Positions 1-8,107 of a stretch of 63,808 nt of DNA are shown piece by piece. Numbering within the stretch: the first letter of the stretch is position 1; every line of letters starts with the position of its first letter. The position numbers were made by a program, and so were the translations under genes. The notes beneath the pieces were generated by a model. It had not been told where the DNA came from. It saw nothing but the letters and a program-made list of their open reading frames with translations, and made no database searches. Location of the stretch: assembly GCF_000368865.1 (NCBI RefSeq), contig NZ_KB849727.1:880986-944793 (forward strand), given 5' to 3'. Source of the stretch: Acinetobacter bouvetii DSM 14964 = CIP 107468. GTDB lineage: Bacteria; Pseudomonadota; Gammaproteobacteria; Pseudomonadales; Moraxellaceae.

Positions 1-58
1 GTAGAGCGACGGACTGTTAATCCGCAGGTCCCTGGTTCGAGCCCAGGTTGGAGAGCCA
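1..58 (+). tRNA. tRNA-Asn (GTT), 5' end outside the window
   Basis: The anticodon arm GGACTGTTAATCC places GTT at 16-18. It is followed by a T arm (GGTTCGAGCC type) and an encoded CCA at 56-58. The first roughly 18 bases, including the 5' acceptor strand, lie before the window, so the gene is partial only because of the window edge. A rho-independent terminator follows directly. Confidence 0.93.
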
Positions 59-65
59 AATTCTA

Positions 66-95
66 AAAGCCCACGCATTATGACGTGGGCTTTTT
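66..95 (+). terminator. Terminator after tRNA-Asn
   Basis: A perfect 10-bp stem (66-75 with 84-93) with an 8-base loop is followed by a short T run. It overlaps the first possible start codon of the next reading frame, which makes that start doubtful. Confidence 0.85.
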
Positions 96-561
96 CTTCG
101 GTATAGCAAAAGTTCCCGTGTTCAATTTAACTCAAATTATTTTTTTTATTATCGGCTGCCTTGCAAGCTTTGCTTTAGTTTGCATTCTGTTTCCCCGGCT
201 TTTTTTCCGTAAGCAGAAATATTTTCCCAAACGCGTTATCACCCCCTTCGAAAGCAAAATGTACACGCGCTTAATCAGCGCTTTTCCGCAGCATCATGTG
301 TTGGCGCAGGTGGCTTTCAGCGCACTCATTACCAATCAAAACTACAAAATACGCAATCAGTTCAACCGCAAGGTGACCGACTTTGTGCTGCTGGATAAAG
401 ACTGCAGCGTGATCGTGATTATTGAATTGGATGATCCCAGCCACATCGGCAAGGAAAAAGAAGATGCTGAACGGGATGCCATGCTGCAGGAGGCCGGTTA
501 CCGTGTGCTGCGCTATACCAGCATCCCCAGCGCGCATAATCTGCAAAAGGATATTTTGTAA
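85..561 (+). CDS. DUF2726 domain membrane-anchored protein
   Basis: The protein is up to 158 aa. A hydrophobic segment near residues 15-40 (NLTQIIFFIIGCLASFALV) looks like an N-terminal membrane anchor. Residues about 53-155 match the DUF2726 pattern: PFESKMY at the start, then a core with VTDFVLLD, IVIIELDD and an Arg-rich YRVLRYT end. DUF2726 is related to the restriction-endonuclease-like fold, but no activity can be assigned here. The frame opens with GTG inside the stem of the tRNA terminator. A GTG at 118 is an alternative start, and neither has a clear ribosome binding site. No partner gene is evident. Confidence 0.7.
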   Translation: MGFFFGIAKVPVFNLTQIIFFIIGCLASFALVCILFPRLFFRKQKYFPKRVITPFESKMYTRLISAFPQHHVLAQVAFSALITNQNYKIRNQFNRKVTDFVLLDKDCSVIVIIELDDPSHIGKEKEDAERDAMLQEAGYRVLRYTSIPSAHNLQKDIL

Positions 562-692
562 AGCGCCTTTGGGGTTTGACTTTTCTGCATCTATGTTAAT
601 CGCAGCAGCGGGTTAACCTGCTCCATGCAGAACTGTAATAAAAAATCCCAGACGCTTTGCAGCGGCTAGGATTTGGTGCATCAAGTATACAA

Positions 693-878
693 TCAATCTT
701 CAAAAACTTTAGCCTGATGAATCAGCTGCTGGTACACGGCGCCATCCTGGATTTGATTGGCGCTGAGTAAAGCCAGTTTGACCAAAAACAGCTCACGCTT
801 TTGTTCAGGCACGGCATCTAAGGTTTCGGCCAGCAGGTCATATACTTTTTCTAAATCTGGAATGCTGATTGCGTTCAT
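693..878 (-). CDS. DUF2783 small protein
   Basis: This 61-aa acidic, helical protein starts MNAISIPDLEKVYDLLAET. The start is set by an AAGGAG site seven bases upstream, and the ATG overlaps the TGA of the FAD hydroxylase gene by four bases (ATGA), so the two are translationally coupled. DUF2783 genes are known to sit next to FAD-dependent aromatic hydroxylases, which fits this context. Its role is unknown; a subunit, chaperone or stability factor for the hydroxylase is my inference. It is the last gene of the minus-strand operon iclR, MFS, hydroxylase, DUF2783. Confidence 0.8.
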   Translation of the reverse strand: MNAISIPDLEKVYDLLAETLDAVPEQKRELFLVKLALLSANQIQDGAVYQQLIHQAKVFED

Positions 879-2584
879 GCTGCGGCTCCTTCGGCGGCTT
901 GAAGAAATTGTTGAAAGGTTTGGGTAATGGCATTTTCGCGGTAATTGATCCATCGCCCGTTAATATGATGCCCTGGACGGACTAAATAAATTGCTCCAGC
1001 CTGCGCAAAGAAGCGCTCTGCAGCCACGTCCGGCGCAATGGCAGCCGTGCGGTCTGCCCCATCAGCCGTCACGCCATCCAATGCTAAAGCTACGAGCTGC
1101 ACTGGAATGCCTTGCTTTTTCAGCGCAGCAATTTCTGCATGCAATGAAGCAGGAAGCTGGCCTTGCTCTGTCAGTGCCAATACCGTGAATTTTCCAGAGA
1201 TGGCATCATAAAGGAACGAACCATCGGCAAATTTAACATTCGGTATCAGCGCGCCATTTTCTGTCAATTCATTCATTTGCGCATTATCATCATGCTGACT
1301 GTTTAATGGCGAATGCGTATAGGCATGCGGGCGGGATGTGCGCCAATGGTACAGCGGACGCACAAATTCATGCGCTAAAGACAAGGACAGCACGGCGTTA
1401 CGCAGCAGGCGGTAACCTTCCGTCGGCGGCGCCATAAAGCGGGTCGATTTTCCGGCCTCTGCAATAATTTCACGCGCCGCGCCAACCCGGTCACAACTGT
1501 AGCTTTCTAAAAGCTTTTCAGGCGCCCAGCCCTTCACGACCGCCGCCAGTTTCCATGCCAAATCCTGTGCATCCTGAAAACCGGTATTGGCGCCGCGCAC
1601 GCCAAAAATCGGCAGCAGATGCGCGGCATCACCGGCGAAAATAATCCGGTTATGCACATAATTATCCAAGGTCAGCGCCCGTGCAGAATACACAGTGCTC
1701 CAGTCCATTTCCCATGCTAAATGATCTTTGCCAATCATCTTCAGCTGATCATTGACCGCTTTATGCAGATTTTCCGGCAGTAAAGCTTCTTCTGGAGAAA
1801 CCGCAGGATCGAGCTGGTAATCAAAGCGCCAAATGCTGTCCGGCTCACGGTGCATCAAAATGGTATTGCCCGGATTCCAGTCAGGAGAGAAATAAGCCAA
1901 GCGTTCTGTTGGATAATCCAGTTTAATGCGGATATCCGCAATGACAAAACGCCCTTCGTAGCTTGCGCCTTCCATCCGCAGCTTCATGCGCTCACGGATC
2001 GGCGAACGGCCGCCATCGGCTGCCACCACCCATTTAGACGTGTGCTGATAAGCGCCTTCCGGCGTTTCAATAGTTAAAGTGACTTGATCATGGGTTTGCT
2101 CATGATCCACCACTTTGTTGCCCCAGCGCATTTCAATGTTCGGCTGCTGCTGAATTTCTTCCAGCAAAAAATGCTCCAGCCAGTTTTGCTGCAGATTATT
2201 CAATGGTGCAAACTGATCATGCTCACTGACCGGTGACGCCATGCGGAAGGCAATTTGCCCTTTATATATAGAATTGCCATGCGTCCACGGCAATGCTTTG
2301 GCCATAATGCGCTCAGCTGCGCCTGCCGCCTGCAGAATTTCCATTGAGCGCTTGGTATACACCAGTGCGCGGCTGCCTTCTGACAGCTGCAGTTCCGCAG
2401 ACAGCAAAATGACCTTTACGCCCTGCTTGGCCAGCAGCAATGCGGCGGTCATGCCGATGGGCCCAGCGCCAACAACGGTGACCGTTTGATCATCCGCCGT
2501 TTCGGATGCCGCGCCATGATAGTGCGGAAAAACTTGATAATTGTAATACAGTGATTTTCTTGGCTCTGCCGCTGGAAAATGCAT
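875..2584 (-). CDS. FAD-dependent aromatic hydroxylase (MhpA-like)
   Basis: This 569-aa flavoprotein belongs to the class A aromatic hydroxylases, which use NAD(P)H and O2 to hydroxylate phenolic acids. An N-terminal dinucleotide-binding motif VVGAGPIGMTAALLLAKQG is followed by the DG motif (VVAADGGRSPIRER) and the second FAD motif FAGDAAHLLPIFGVRGAN, with a C-terminal thioredoxin-like region. The start at 2584 has AAGGAG six bases upstream. The gene lies 46 bases after the MFS transporter and overlaps the DUF2783 gene. The divergent fumarylacetoacetase and isomerase genes suggest that its product enters a homogentisate-type pathway, for example 3- or 4-hydroxyphenylacetate to homogentisate. 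The substrate is not determined by the sequence; 3-(3-hydroxyphenyl)propionate hydroxylase is the generic family label. Confidence 0.85.
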   Translation of the reverse strand: MHFPAAEPRKSLYYNYQVFPHYHGAASETADDQTVTVVGAGPIGMTAALLLAKQGVKVILLSAELQLSEGSRALVYTKRSMEILQAAGAAERIMAKALPWTHGNSIYKGQIAFRMASPVSEHDQFAPLNNLQQNWLEHFLLEEIQQQPNIEMRWGNKVVDHEQTHDQVTLTIETPEGAYQHTSKWVVAADGGRSPIRERMKLRMEGASYEGRFVIADIRIKLDYPTERLAYFSPDWNPGNTILMHREPDSIWRFDYQLDPAVSPEEALLPENLHKAVNDQLKMIGKDHLAWEMDWSTVYSARALTLDNYVHNRIIFAGDAAHLLPIFGVRGANTGFQDAQDLAWKLAAVVKGWAPEKLLESYSCDRVGAAREIIAEAGKSTRFMAPPTEGYRLLRNAVLSLSLAHEFVRPLYHWRTSRPHAYTHSPLNSQHDDNAQMNELTENGALIPNVKFADGSFLYDAISGKFTVLALTEQGQLPASLHAEIAALKKQGIPVQLVALALDGVTADGADRTAAIAPDVAAERFFAQAGAIYLVRPGHHINGRWINYRENAITQTFQQFLQAAEGAAA

Positions 2585-2630
2585 CTTGAACTCCTTGTCT
2601 TCATTACAATAAATAAATATTTTTAGCCGC

Positions 2631-3938
2631 TTAACCTGCTGGCTGCAGCGGCATGCTGTCTTTAAGTTGAATCGAATCTTCAGCTGTATGGCTGCGGTAC
2701 GCTTTGCTTCCATTTAAGCCCACAGCATAAAAGCTCAGCAGCAATACAGTTAAAAATGAACAAAGCACCCAGACCATGGTGAATGAACCTGTCGCGGCTG
2801 CAATCATTGAAATTGCCGGAACGCCAGCGGCAATCCCCAGCGTCTGAAAGCGCAGGCAAATGCCGTAAACTTCACCGTAATATGCTGGGCCATAGGTTTT
2901 GGAGGCCACAACAGCCGGCGTTACCGTGCCTATGCAATTACCTACACCCCAAAACATCGCACCGAACAGCCCCAGCATCCACATATCTGCAGAAACGGTA
3001 AAAATAAAGGGAATACAGGTCAGTAAAACCGATGCCGCCACTAAAGCTGTGGTTTTGAGTGACCCGAATTTGTCATACAGCCAGCCCAATGCCACTTTTG
3101 CAAAAATCATGATGCCAAGAGTAATCACTAAAAATGTTGCCGCCTGCTCCATGCCAAAAGTATTTTGCAGATAAACCGGCAGCTGCAGCACAATCCCCCC
3201 GCCGACAAAACCCACCAAAAATTGAGCCGCCAGCATCGACCAGAAAAAAGGCTTTTTCTTTAATACGGCAGGCGCCAAATGCACCAGTGCAGTTTGATTT
3301 CCCGGCACGGACTGTTTCAGCGCCTGCTCTGCGCCATATGCTTTTAAACCTATGCTTTCCGGACTGTCTTTGATGATAAAGACAATCAACACGGCTCCTG
3401 CCGCAAACATGATCGCCGCCACCGTCTGATAAGCAAAAGCCAGACTGAAATGCTGAATGCAGTAGGTGATATATTTACTGAGCGCCATGCCAAAGAATGC
3501 GCTGCCCGAAAGCGCAATGCTCATCGCCAAGCCTTTCTTTTCTGCAAACCAGCGATTTACCAATATATTGGGCGGAATAAAGGTTAAACCGGTCGAAAAA
3601 AAACCGAACAGCGCCGCGGTGGCATACAGCGCCGCAATGCTGCTGACTATTGAAAATGCGGCATAACTCAGGCAAAAACCGGTTAAGAAAAACAGTAAGG
3701 CTTTTTGGGTATGCGCCTGCAGGATTTTGCCAACTTTCGGTGAAAACAGCATCACCGTAATATTGATAATGGTTGAGCACAATGCAAATTGCGTCGCGCT
3801 GATGCCCGCCTGCTGGGTGAATGCGTTCAGATAGATATTGAATGTTGTAATGGTCAGCGCAAGGGCTGAACCTGAAACCGCCATCAGCGCCAATACAATC
3901 CACCAGCCGTAAAAAAACTGATTTTCCGTTTTTTTCAT
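2631..3938 (-). CDS. MFS transporter, probably for an aromatic or organic acid
   Basis: This 435-aa integral membrane protein has about twelve hydrophobic segments. The start (MKKTENQFFYGWWIVLALM) is preceded by an AGGGAAAG site. A loop between TM2 and TM3 has the GK-rich character of major facilitator proteins (SPKVGKILQAHTQKALL), and a second copy appears near residue 280 (GWLYDKFGSLKTTAL). It sits between iclR and the aromatic hydroxylase with gaps of 50 and 46 bases, so it probably imports the substrate of that enzyme. The N-terminal FYGWWIV pattern is common in oxalate/formate and monocarboxylate-type MFS carriers. Specificity is not resolved. Confidence 0.83.
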   Translation of the reverse strand: MKKTENQFFYGWWIVLALMAVSGSALALTITTFNIYLNAFTQQAGISATQFALCSTIINITVMLFSPKVGKILQAHTQKALLFFLTGFCLSYAAFSIVSSIAALYATAALFGFFSTGLTFIPPNILVNRWFAEKKGLAMSIALSGSAFFGMALSKYITYCIQHFSLAFAYQTVAAIMFAAGAVLIVFIIKDSPESIGLKAYGAEQALKQSVPGNQTALVHLAPAVLKKKPFFWSMLAAQFLVGFVGGGIVLQLPVYLQNTFGMEQAATFLVITLGIMIFAKVALGWLYDKFGSLKTTALVAASVLLTCIPFIFTVSADMWMLGLFGAMFWGVGNCIGTVTPAVVASKTYGPAYYGEVYGICLRFQTLGIAAGVPAISMIAAATGSFTMVWVLCSFLTVLLLSFYAVGLNGSKAYRSHTAEDSIQLKDSMPLQPAG

Positions 3939-3988
3939 TTTGCTTTCCCTAGTTCCTTGCATATATTCTGCTCAAGGAAAGCAAAGGC

Positions 3989-4768
3989 TTAACCTTGAGA
4001 GATCAATTCCGTTAAAGCAGATGCTGTTCCTTTTAGCGCTTTAACTTTTTCATTATTAAAATCAATTGGCAGATGCGCGTCACTGCCCAATGCCGCAATG
4101 GAAAATTCAATTTCACCATGGCGGTTAAACACTGGCACACACACCGCATTTACCCCAGCAAGCAAGTCTCCAGAGACGGTCGCTGCGCCCTTGTCACAAA
4201 TCGCGCGTTTCATCTTCTGAAACTCATCCCAATTGGCTGGATAGACCTGCTGACCCAAACTTTGGCGCTGCTGCCATTCCTTTTCCAGTAAAGGCCGCAC
4301 AATGTCTTCTGCCATAAAAGCGGCAAAAGTGCGTCCGGTTGCTGAATTCAGCATCGGCATGACAGAACCGACCCGCGTAATCACCGACACGGGCTGATCC
4401 GGTTCAATCCACTGCACCACCAATGGCCCTTGTGACGTCCATTTGCTGATTTGCAGGCCGCAGTTGATTTCACGGTGCAGCGCATGAATCATCGGCTGAG
4501 CCGCCTGAATCATATCTGTGCGCTGTATACAGCTCAGCCCTAAACGCCAGGCCTGATCACCAAGCGCATAGCGCCCGTCATCCAGCTGCTTGGCGTAATT
4601 CATCCGCACCAGACTCACCACATAGCGGTGAACCTTTGCCGGATGCATCGACAGCTTTTCAGAAAGTTCTTTCAGCATCATCGGCGTACGGTGCGCAATC
4701 AGTGCATCCAATACATTTAAGCCGACCTCTAAAGACTGCACCCCGCCTTGTGTTTTTTCTTCAGACAT
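3989..4768 (-). CDS. IclR-family transcriptional regulator
   Basis: This 259-aa regulator has an N-terminal winged helix (SLEVGLNVLDALIAHRTPMMLKEL, then HPAKVHRYVVSL) and a C-terminal IclR effector domain that includes the typical ATGRTFAAF stretch. The start MSEEKTQGG was chosen because the upstream extension is basic and unlike the family. It heads the minus-strand transporter/hydroxylase operon and faces the fumarylacetoacetase operon across 385 bases. It is therefore the likely local regulator of both, with an aromatic acid as probable effector. ATTRCGYAAT-type palindromes in the shared promoter region are candidate operators. Confidence 0.87.
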   Translation of the reverse strand: MSEEKTQGGVQSLEVGLNVLDALIAHRTPMMLKELSEKLSMHPAKVHRYVVSLVRMNYAKQLDDGRYALGDQAWRLGLSCIQRTDMIQAAQPMIHALHREINCGLQISKWTSQGPLVVQWIEPDQPVSVITRVGSVMPMLNSATGRTFAAFMAEDIVRPLLEKEWQQRQSLGQQVYPANWDEFQKMKRAICDKGAATVSGDLLAGVNAVCVPVFNRHGEIEFSIAALGSDAHLPIDFNNEKVKALKGTASALTELISQG

Positions 4769-5153
4769 TCGTCTTTTAACTCTCAATTTAATGATCAGTA
4801 TTTTACGCGAAGCAGTCTGATTAAAAAGCGCTAAACACAAAATTGGCCGCAATAAACTTTTAAGCAATGCTCCTGATCTGTTAATTTCAAAACCCATAAA
4901 TTACGTAATTCATAATTAATTTATATATTGCGTAATTTGTTAAAATGAGTATGATGAGATTAATCGTAAAAATCAAGGCTTCTAAGACCTTAGGCGTAAT
5001 TTTTTATAAAACATTTATATTTCAAAGTTTTATAAAAATATGATTTGCAAAATCATCAATTTGCGCAATGCCTGGAACCCCTGATGCTTATTTTTCTCAA
5101 TGCAAACGTGTCAAACGCATGGATTGCTTTGCTCAGTCAAAAGGAATATAGAA
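4769..5153. promoter_or_regulatory. Divergent promoter region with palindromic candidate operators
   Basis: This AT-rich region separates iclR (minus) from the fumarylacetoacetase operon (plus). It holds a perfect 12-bp palindrome AATTACGTAATT at 4899-4910, a near copy ATTGCGTAAT at 4927-4936, and a half copy GGCGTAAT at 4993-5000. Related ATTACGCAA copies appear at 7103-7111, just before the VOC gene, and at 7798-7806, upstream of the LysR and CoA-transferase genes. I infer that these are IclR-family operator sites. The ribosome binding site AAAGGA before 5154 fixes the start of the plus-strand gene. Confidence 0.55.
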
Positions 5154-6461
5154 ATGACCCGCCCATTGAACTCATTTATAGACGTCGCCCAAAATTCAGA
5201 TTTTCCAATTCAAAACCTGCCTTATGGCATTTTCAGCAACACTCAAGACGGCGTGCGCCGCGCAGGTACAGCCATCGGCGAATGGGTGCTGGACTTGGCG
5301 GCCCTCGAAGCGAATGGCTATTTGAAAATTCAAGCTGGCGAAACTTACTTTGCGCAAAGCACATTGAACAAATTCATTGAATCCGGCAAAGCCAACTGGT
5401 CTAAAATCCGTGCTGAACTTCAGGAATTGCTGTCTGCAGACAATGCCGAACTGCGCGACAACCCAGCCCTGCGTGAACAAGTGTTCTTTAAGCAGGACGA
5501 TGTCACTTTGCATCTGCCCGTGCACGTGCCTGGCTATACCGATTTTTATTCATCTAAAGAACATGCCACCAATGTCGGCTGCATGTTCCGCGACCCTAAA
5601 AATGCCCTGCTGCCGAACTGGTCAGAACTGCCTGTCGGCTATAACGGCCGCGCAAGCTCTGTCATCGTCAGCGGCACAGATATTGTCCGCCCTTCTGGCC
5701 AGATCAAACTGCCCCATGCCGACCGTCCGCAATTTTCTGCCTGCCGCAAACTGGACTTTGAATTGGAAACCGGCTTTATTGTGGGCAAAGCCAACAATTT
5801 AGGCGAACCGATTGCCATTGAAAATGCATGGGATCATATCTTTGGCATGGTGCTGTTTAATGACTGGTCTGCACGTGACTTACAGCAGTGGGAATACGTG
5901 CCGCTCGGCCCGTTCAATGCCAAGACCTTTGCCTCATCAATCTCGCCTTGGATTGTGACTTTGGAAGCGCTTGAACCTTTCAAAACCCATTCGCCAGTCC
6001 AAGAGCCGCAGCCGCTGGCTTACTTGCGCGAAGACCACAGCAGCAACAGCTATGACATCAATTTATCTGTCGAAATTCAACCTGAAGGTGCGGTACAAGC
6101 GGATGTGATTTCCGAAACCAACTTTAAATATATGTACTGGTCGATGGCGCAGCAGTTAACCCACCACACGATTGCCGGCTGCAATGTGCAAGTTGGTGAT
6201 TTAATGGGCTCTGGCACCATTTCCGGTCCAACGCCTAACTCATATGGTTCACTGCTGGAAATTACTTGGAATGCCACCAAGCCGTTAACACTGTCGAATG
6301 GCGAAGAACGCAGCTTTATTCAAGATGGCGACACCCTCATTATGAAAGGCTTTTGTGAAAGAGGCGGTTTGCGCATTGGCTTTGGCGAAGTCACAGGCAA
6401 AGTGCGTCCTGCCGTTGCATTTCATTTTGCTGAACATGCTGCCGAAGTATCATGCGCATGA
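5154..6461 (+). CDS. fahA: Fumarylacetoacetase
   Basis: This 435-aa protein is at the full length of fumarylacetoacetate hydrolase, not the roughly 230 aa of fumarylpyruvate hydrolases. It has the short N-terminal SH3-like domain (PYGIFSNTQDGVRRAGTAIG) and the catalytic FAH domain, with DFYSSKEHATNVGCMFR and FNDWSARDLQQWE metal and substrate signatures and a GSGTISGP segment. It splits fumarylacetoacetate into fumarate and acetoacetate. An AAGGA site precedes the ATG. Its stop overlaps the isomerase start by four bases. The acetoacetate product is a logical substrate for the CoA-transferase encoded 3 kb downstream. Confidence 0.93.
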   Translation: MTRPLNSFIDVAQNSDFPIQNLPYGIFSNTQDGVRRAGTAIGEWVLDLAALEANGYLKIQAGETYFAQSTLNKFIESGKANWSKIRAELQELLSADNAELRDNPALREQVFFKQDDVTLHLPVHVPGYTDFYSSKEHATNVGCMFRDPKNALLPNWSELPVGYNGRASSVIVSGTDIVRPSGQIKLPHADRPQFSACRKLDFELETGFIVGKANNLGEPIAIENAWDHIFGMVLFNDWSARDLQQWEYVPLGPFNAKTFASSISPWIVTLEALEPFKTHSPVQEPQPLAYLREDHSSNSYDINLSVEIQPEGAVQADVISETNFKYMYWSMAQQLTHHTIAGCNVQVGDLMGSGTISGPTPNSYGSLLEITWNATKPLTLSNGEERSFIQDGDTLIMKGFCERGGLRIGFGEVTGKVRPAVAFHFAEHAAEVSCA

Positions 6462-7096
6462 AGCTTTACAGTTATTTCCGCAGCTCTGCGGCTTACCGCG
6501 TGCGTATTGCACTGAATCTAAAGCAGCTCAATGCAGAGATAATTCCAGTGCATTTACTGAATAACGGCGGTGAACAGCACAGCGAAGCTTACCGTGCAGT
6601 TAATCCAAGTGAATTGGTTCCTGCTTTGGTGGATGATGCTTTCACCCTGACCCAGTCACTCAGCATTTTGGAATATCTTGAAGAAAAATTTCCAGCGCAT
6701 AACATTCTGCCGCAAGACCTGCAGCAGCGTGCGCTTGCCCGTGCATTCAGCCTGAGCATCGCCTGCGACATTCACCCATTAAACAACCTGCGCGTACTGC
6801 AGCATTTAACTGGTGAATTGGGCTTAAGCAATGAACAGAAAAATGCATGGTATACGCATTGGGTCAAAGTGGGCTTTGATGCTTTAGAAGCGCAGCTGGT
6901 TCATTCCAATGGGCGATTCTGTTTTGGCGACGACCCAACCATTGCTGACTGCTGCCTGATTCCGCAAGTGTACAACGCGCTGCGTTTCAATATTGATTTA
7001 TCAGCTTACCCAAAAATTCAATCTATATACGCCCACTGCAATGCATTGGATGCATTCCAAAAGGCTGCGCCCGAAACGCAGCCAGATGCGGCTTAA
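6458..7096 (+). CDS. maiA: Maleylacetoacetate isomerase (zeta-class GST)
   Basis: This 212-aa protein starts MKLYSYFRSSAAYRVRIAL, the zeta-class glutathione transferase signature with the active-site Ser pair. It has the C-terminal helical GST domain with DPTIADCCLIPQVYNA. It isomerises maleylacetoacetate to fumarylacetoacetate using glutathione. The ATG at 6458 overlaps the TGA of fahA (ATGA), and a second ATG at 6452 is two codons further upstream. The tight coupling to fahA and the full-length FAH partner favour maleylacetoacetate over maleylpyruvate as substrate. Confidence 0.92.
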   Translation: MKLYSYFRSSAAYRVRIALNLKQLNAEIIPVHLLNNGGEQHSEAYRAVNPSELVPALVDDAFTLTQSLSILEYLEEKFPAHNILPQDLQQRALARAFSLSIACDIHPLNNLRVLQHLTGELGLSNEQKNAWYTHWVKVGFDALEAQLVHSNGRFCFGDDPTIADCCLIPQVYNALRFNIDLSAYPKIQSIYAHCNALDAFQKAAPETQPDAA

Positions 7097-7126
7097 CTGT
7101 TAATTACGCAAATAAGGATATTCAAC

Positions 7127-7702
7127 ATGACCATTCAAATTGAAAAAATTCACCACGTGGCCTACCGCTGTAAAGATGCAAAAGAAACGGTAGAATGGTA
7201 CAAAAAGAACCTGAATATGGACTTTATTTTAGCTTTTGCTGAAGACCATGTGCCGTCGACCAAAGCCTTTGATCCCTATATGCATTTGTTTTTAGATGCA
7301 GGCAATGGCAATGTTCTCGCCTTCTTTGAGCTGCCGACCCAGCCAGAAATGGGCCGTGACGAAAACACCCCGAAATGGGTGCAGCATATTGCGCTGAAAG
7401 TCAAAGACCGCACTGCATTAATTGAAGCAAAAGCGCATTTAGAAGAAAACGGCATTGATGTGCTGGGCATTACCAATCACGGTATTTTCCATTCAATTTA
7501 CTTCTTTGATCCCAACGGCCACCGTTTGGAACTGGCATATGACGATGAAAAAGCGCCTGAAAAAATTGCCATGATCACGGAAGACATGAAGCATGACATG
7601 CTGGAGCAATGGTCTAAGACCAAGCGCGCGCCTGATCATACGCACTTCCTGCATGCATCAGAGTTAGACAACAACTCAGCCGCTGCGAAAGTGGATGCCT
7701 AA
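7127..7702 (+). CDS. VOC-family protein, candidate ring-cleavage dioxygenase
   Basis: This 191-aa protein has two beta-alpha-beta-beta-beta modules of the vicinal oxygen chelate fold. Likely metal ligands are His10 (IHHVAYRC), Glu68 (LAFFELP), His87 (WVQHIALKV) and Glu135 (GHRLELAYD). The start has AAGGATATTCAAC in front. It is the third gene of fahA-maiA-VOC, 30 bases after maiA, in the slot that a homogentisate dioxygenase would fill, and no cupin HmgA is present in the window. VOC proteins include glyoxalases, extradiol dioxygenases and hydroxyphenylpyruvate dioxygenase, so ring cleavage is plausible but is inferred from context. A glyoxalase-like or unrelated function cannot be excluded. 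Confidence 0.75.
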   Translation: MTIQIEKIHHVAYRCKDAKETVEWYKKNLNMDFILAFAEDHVPSTKAFDPYMHLFLDAGNGNVLAFFELPTQPEMGRDENTPKWVQHIALKVKDRTALIEAKAHLEENGIDVLGITNHGIFHSIYFFDPNGHRLELAYDDEKAPEKIAMITEDMKHDMLEQWSKTKRAPDHTHFLHASELDNNSAAAKVDA

Positions 7703-7725
7703 GCCATCCCCCCAGAAACAATGAT

Positions 7726-7757
7726 AAAAAAGCAGTTCAACCCTGAGCTGCTTTTTT
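7726..7757 (+). terminator. Terminator of the fahA-maiA-VOC operon
   Basis: A 14-bp stem (7726-7739 with 7744-7757, one G-T pair) with an ACCC loop ends in six T residues. It lies 23 bases after the VOC stop codon. Confidence 0.85.
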
Positions 7758-8107
7758 AAATGAAATCAGCAAAAGCGTATGCGCAGTACAGCTATTTATT
7801 ACGCAACTCAAATTGGCGGTACCAATGCAAGGAATGGATGCGCCACATTAGCTTTAAACTTTTGATCTGAAAGCACATTATATTTTTAATATTTAAAAAA
7901 CACATAATGCTGAATAGCCAACATCTTAAAACTCCCGCAATCCGTATTTTTCAGCTTATAATTATTAATACAAACTATTGAATAAAATATCAGTTCATTT
8001 TCCTGTGTTTTTATCAAGTTCGGCTTGAACTTTAAGCAGATGAATGCCAATTTTATCAGCCTTCGCTATTATGAACCGTTATTGACTTCTTTTGATAAGG
8101 CCCACGG
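7758..8107. other. Intergenic region before the LysR gene
   Basis: There is no reading frame of note. It contains an ATTACGCAA copy of the candidate IclR operator at 7798-7806 and a TATAAT-like stretch near 7955 without a good -35 partner. The AAGG at 8096-8100 serves as ribosome binding site for the LysR gene. Confidence 0.4.
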
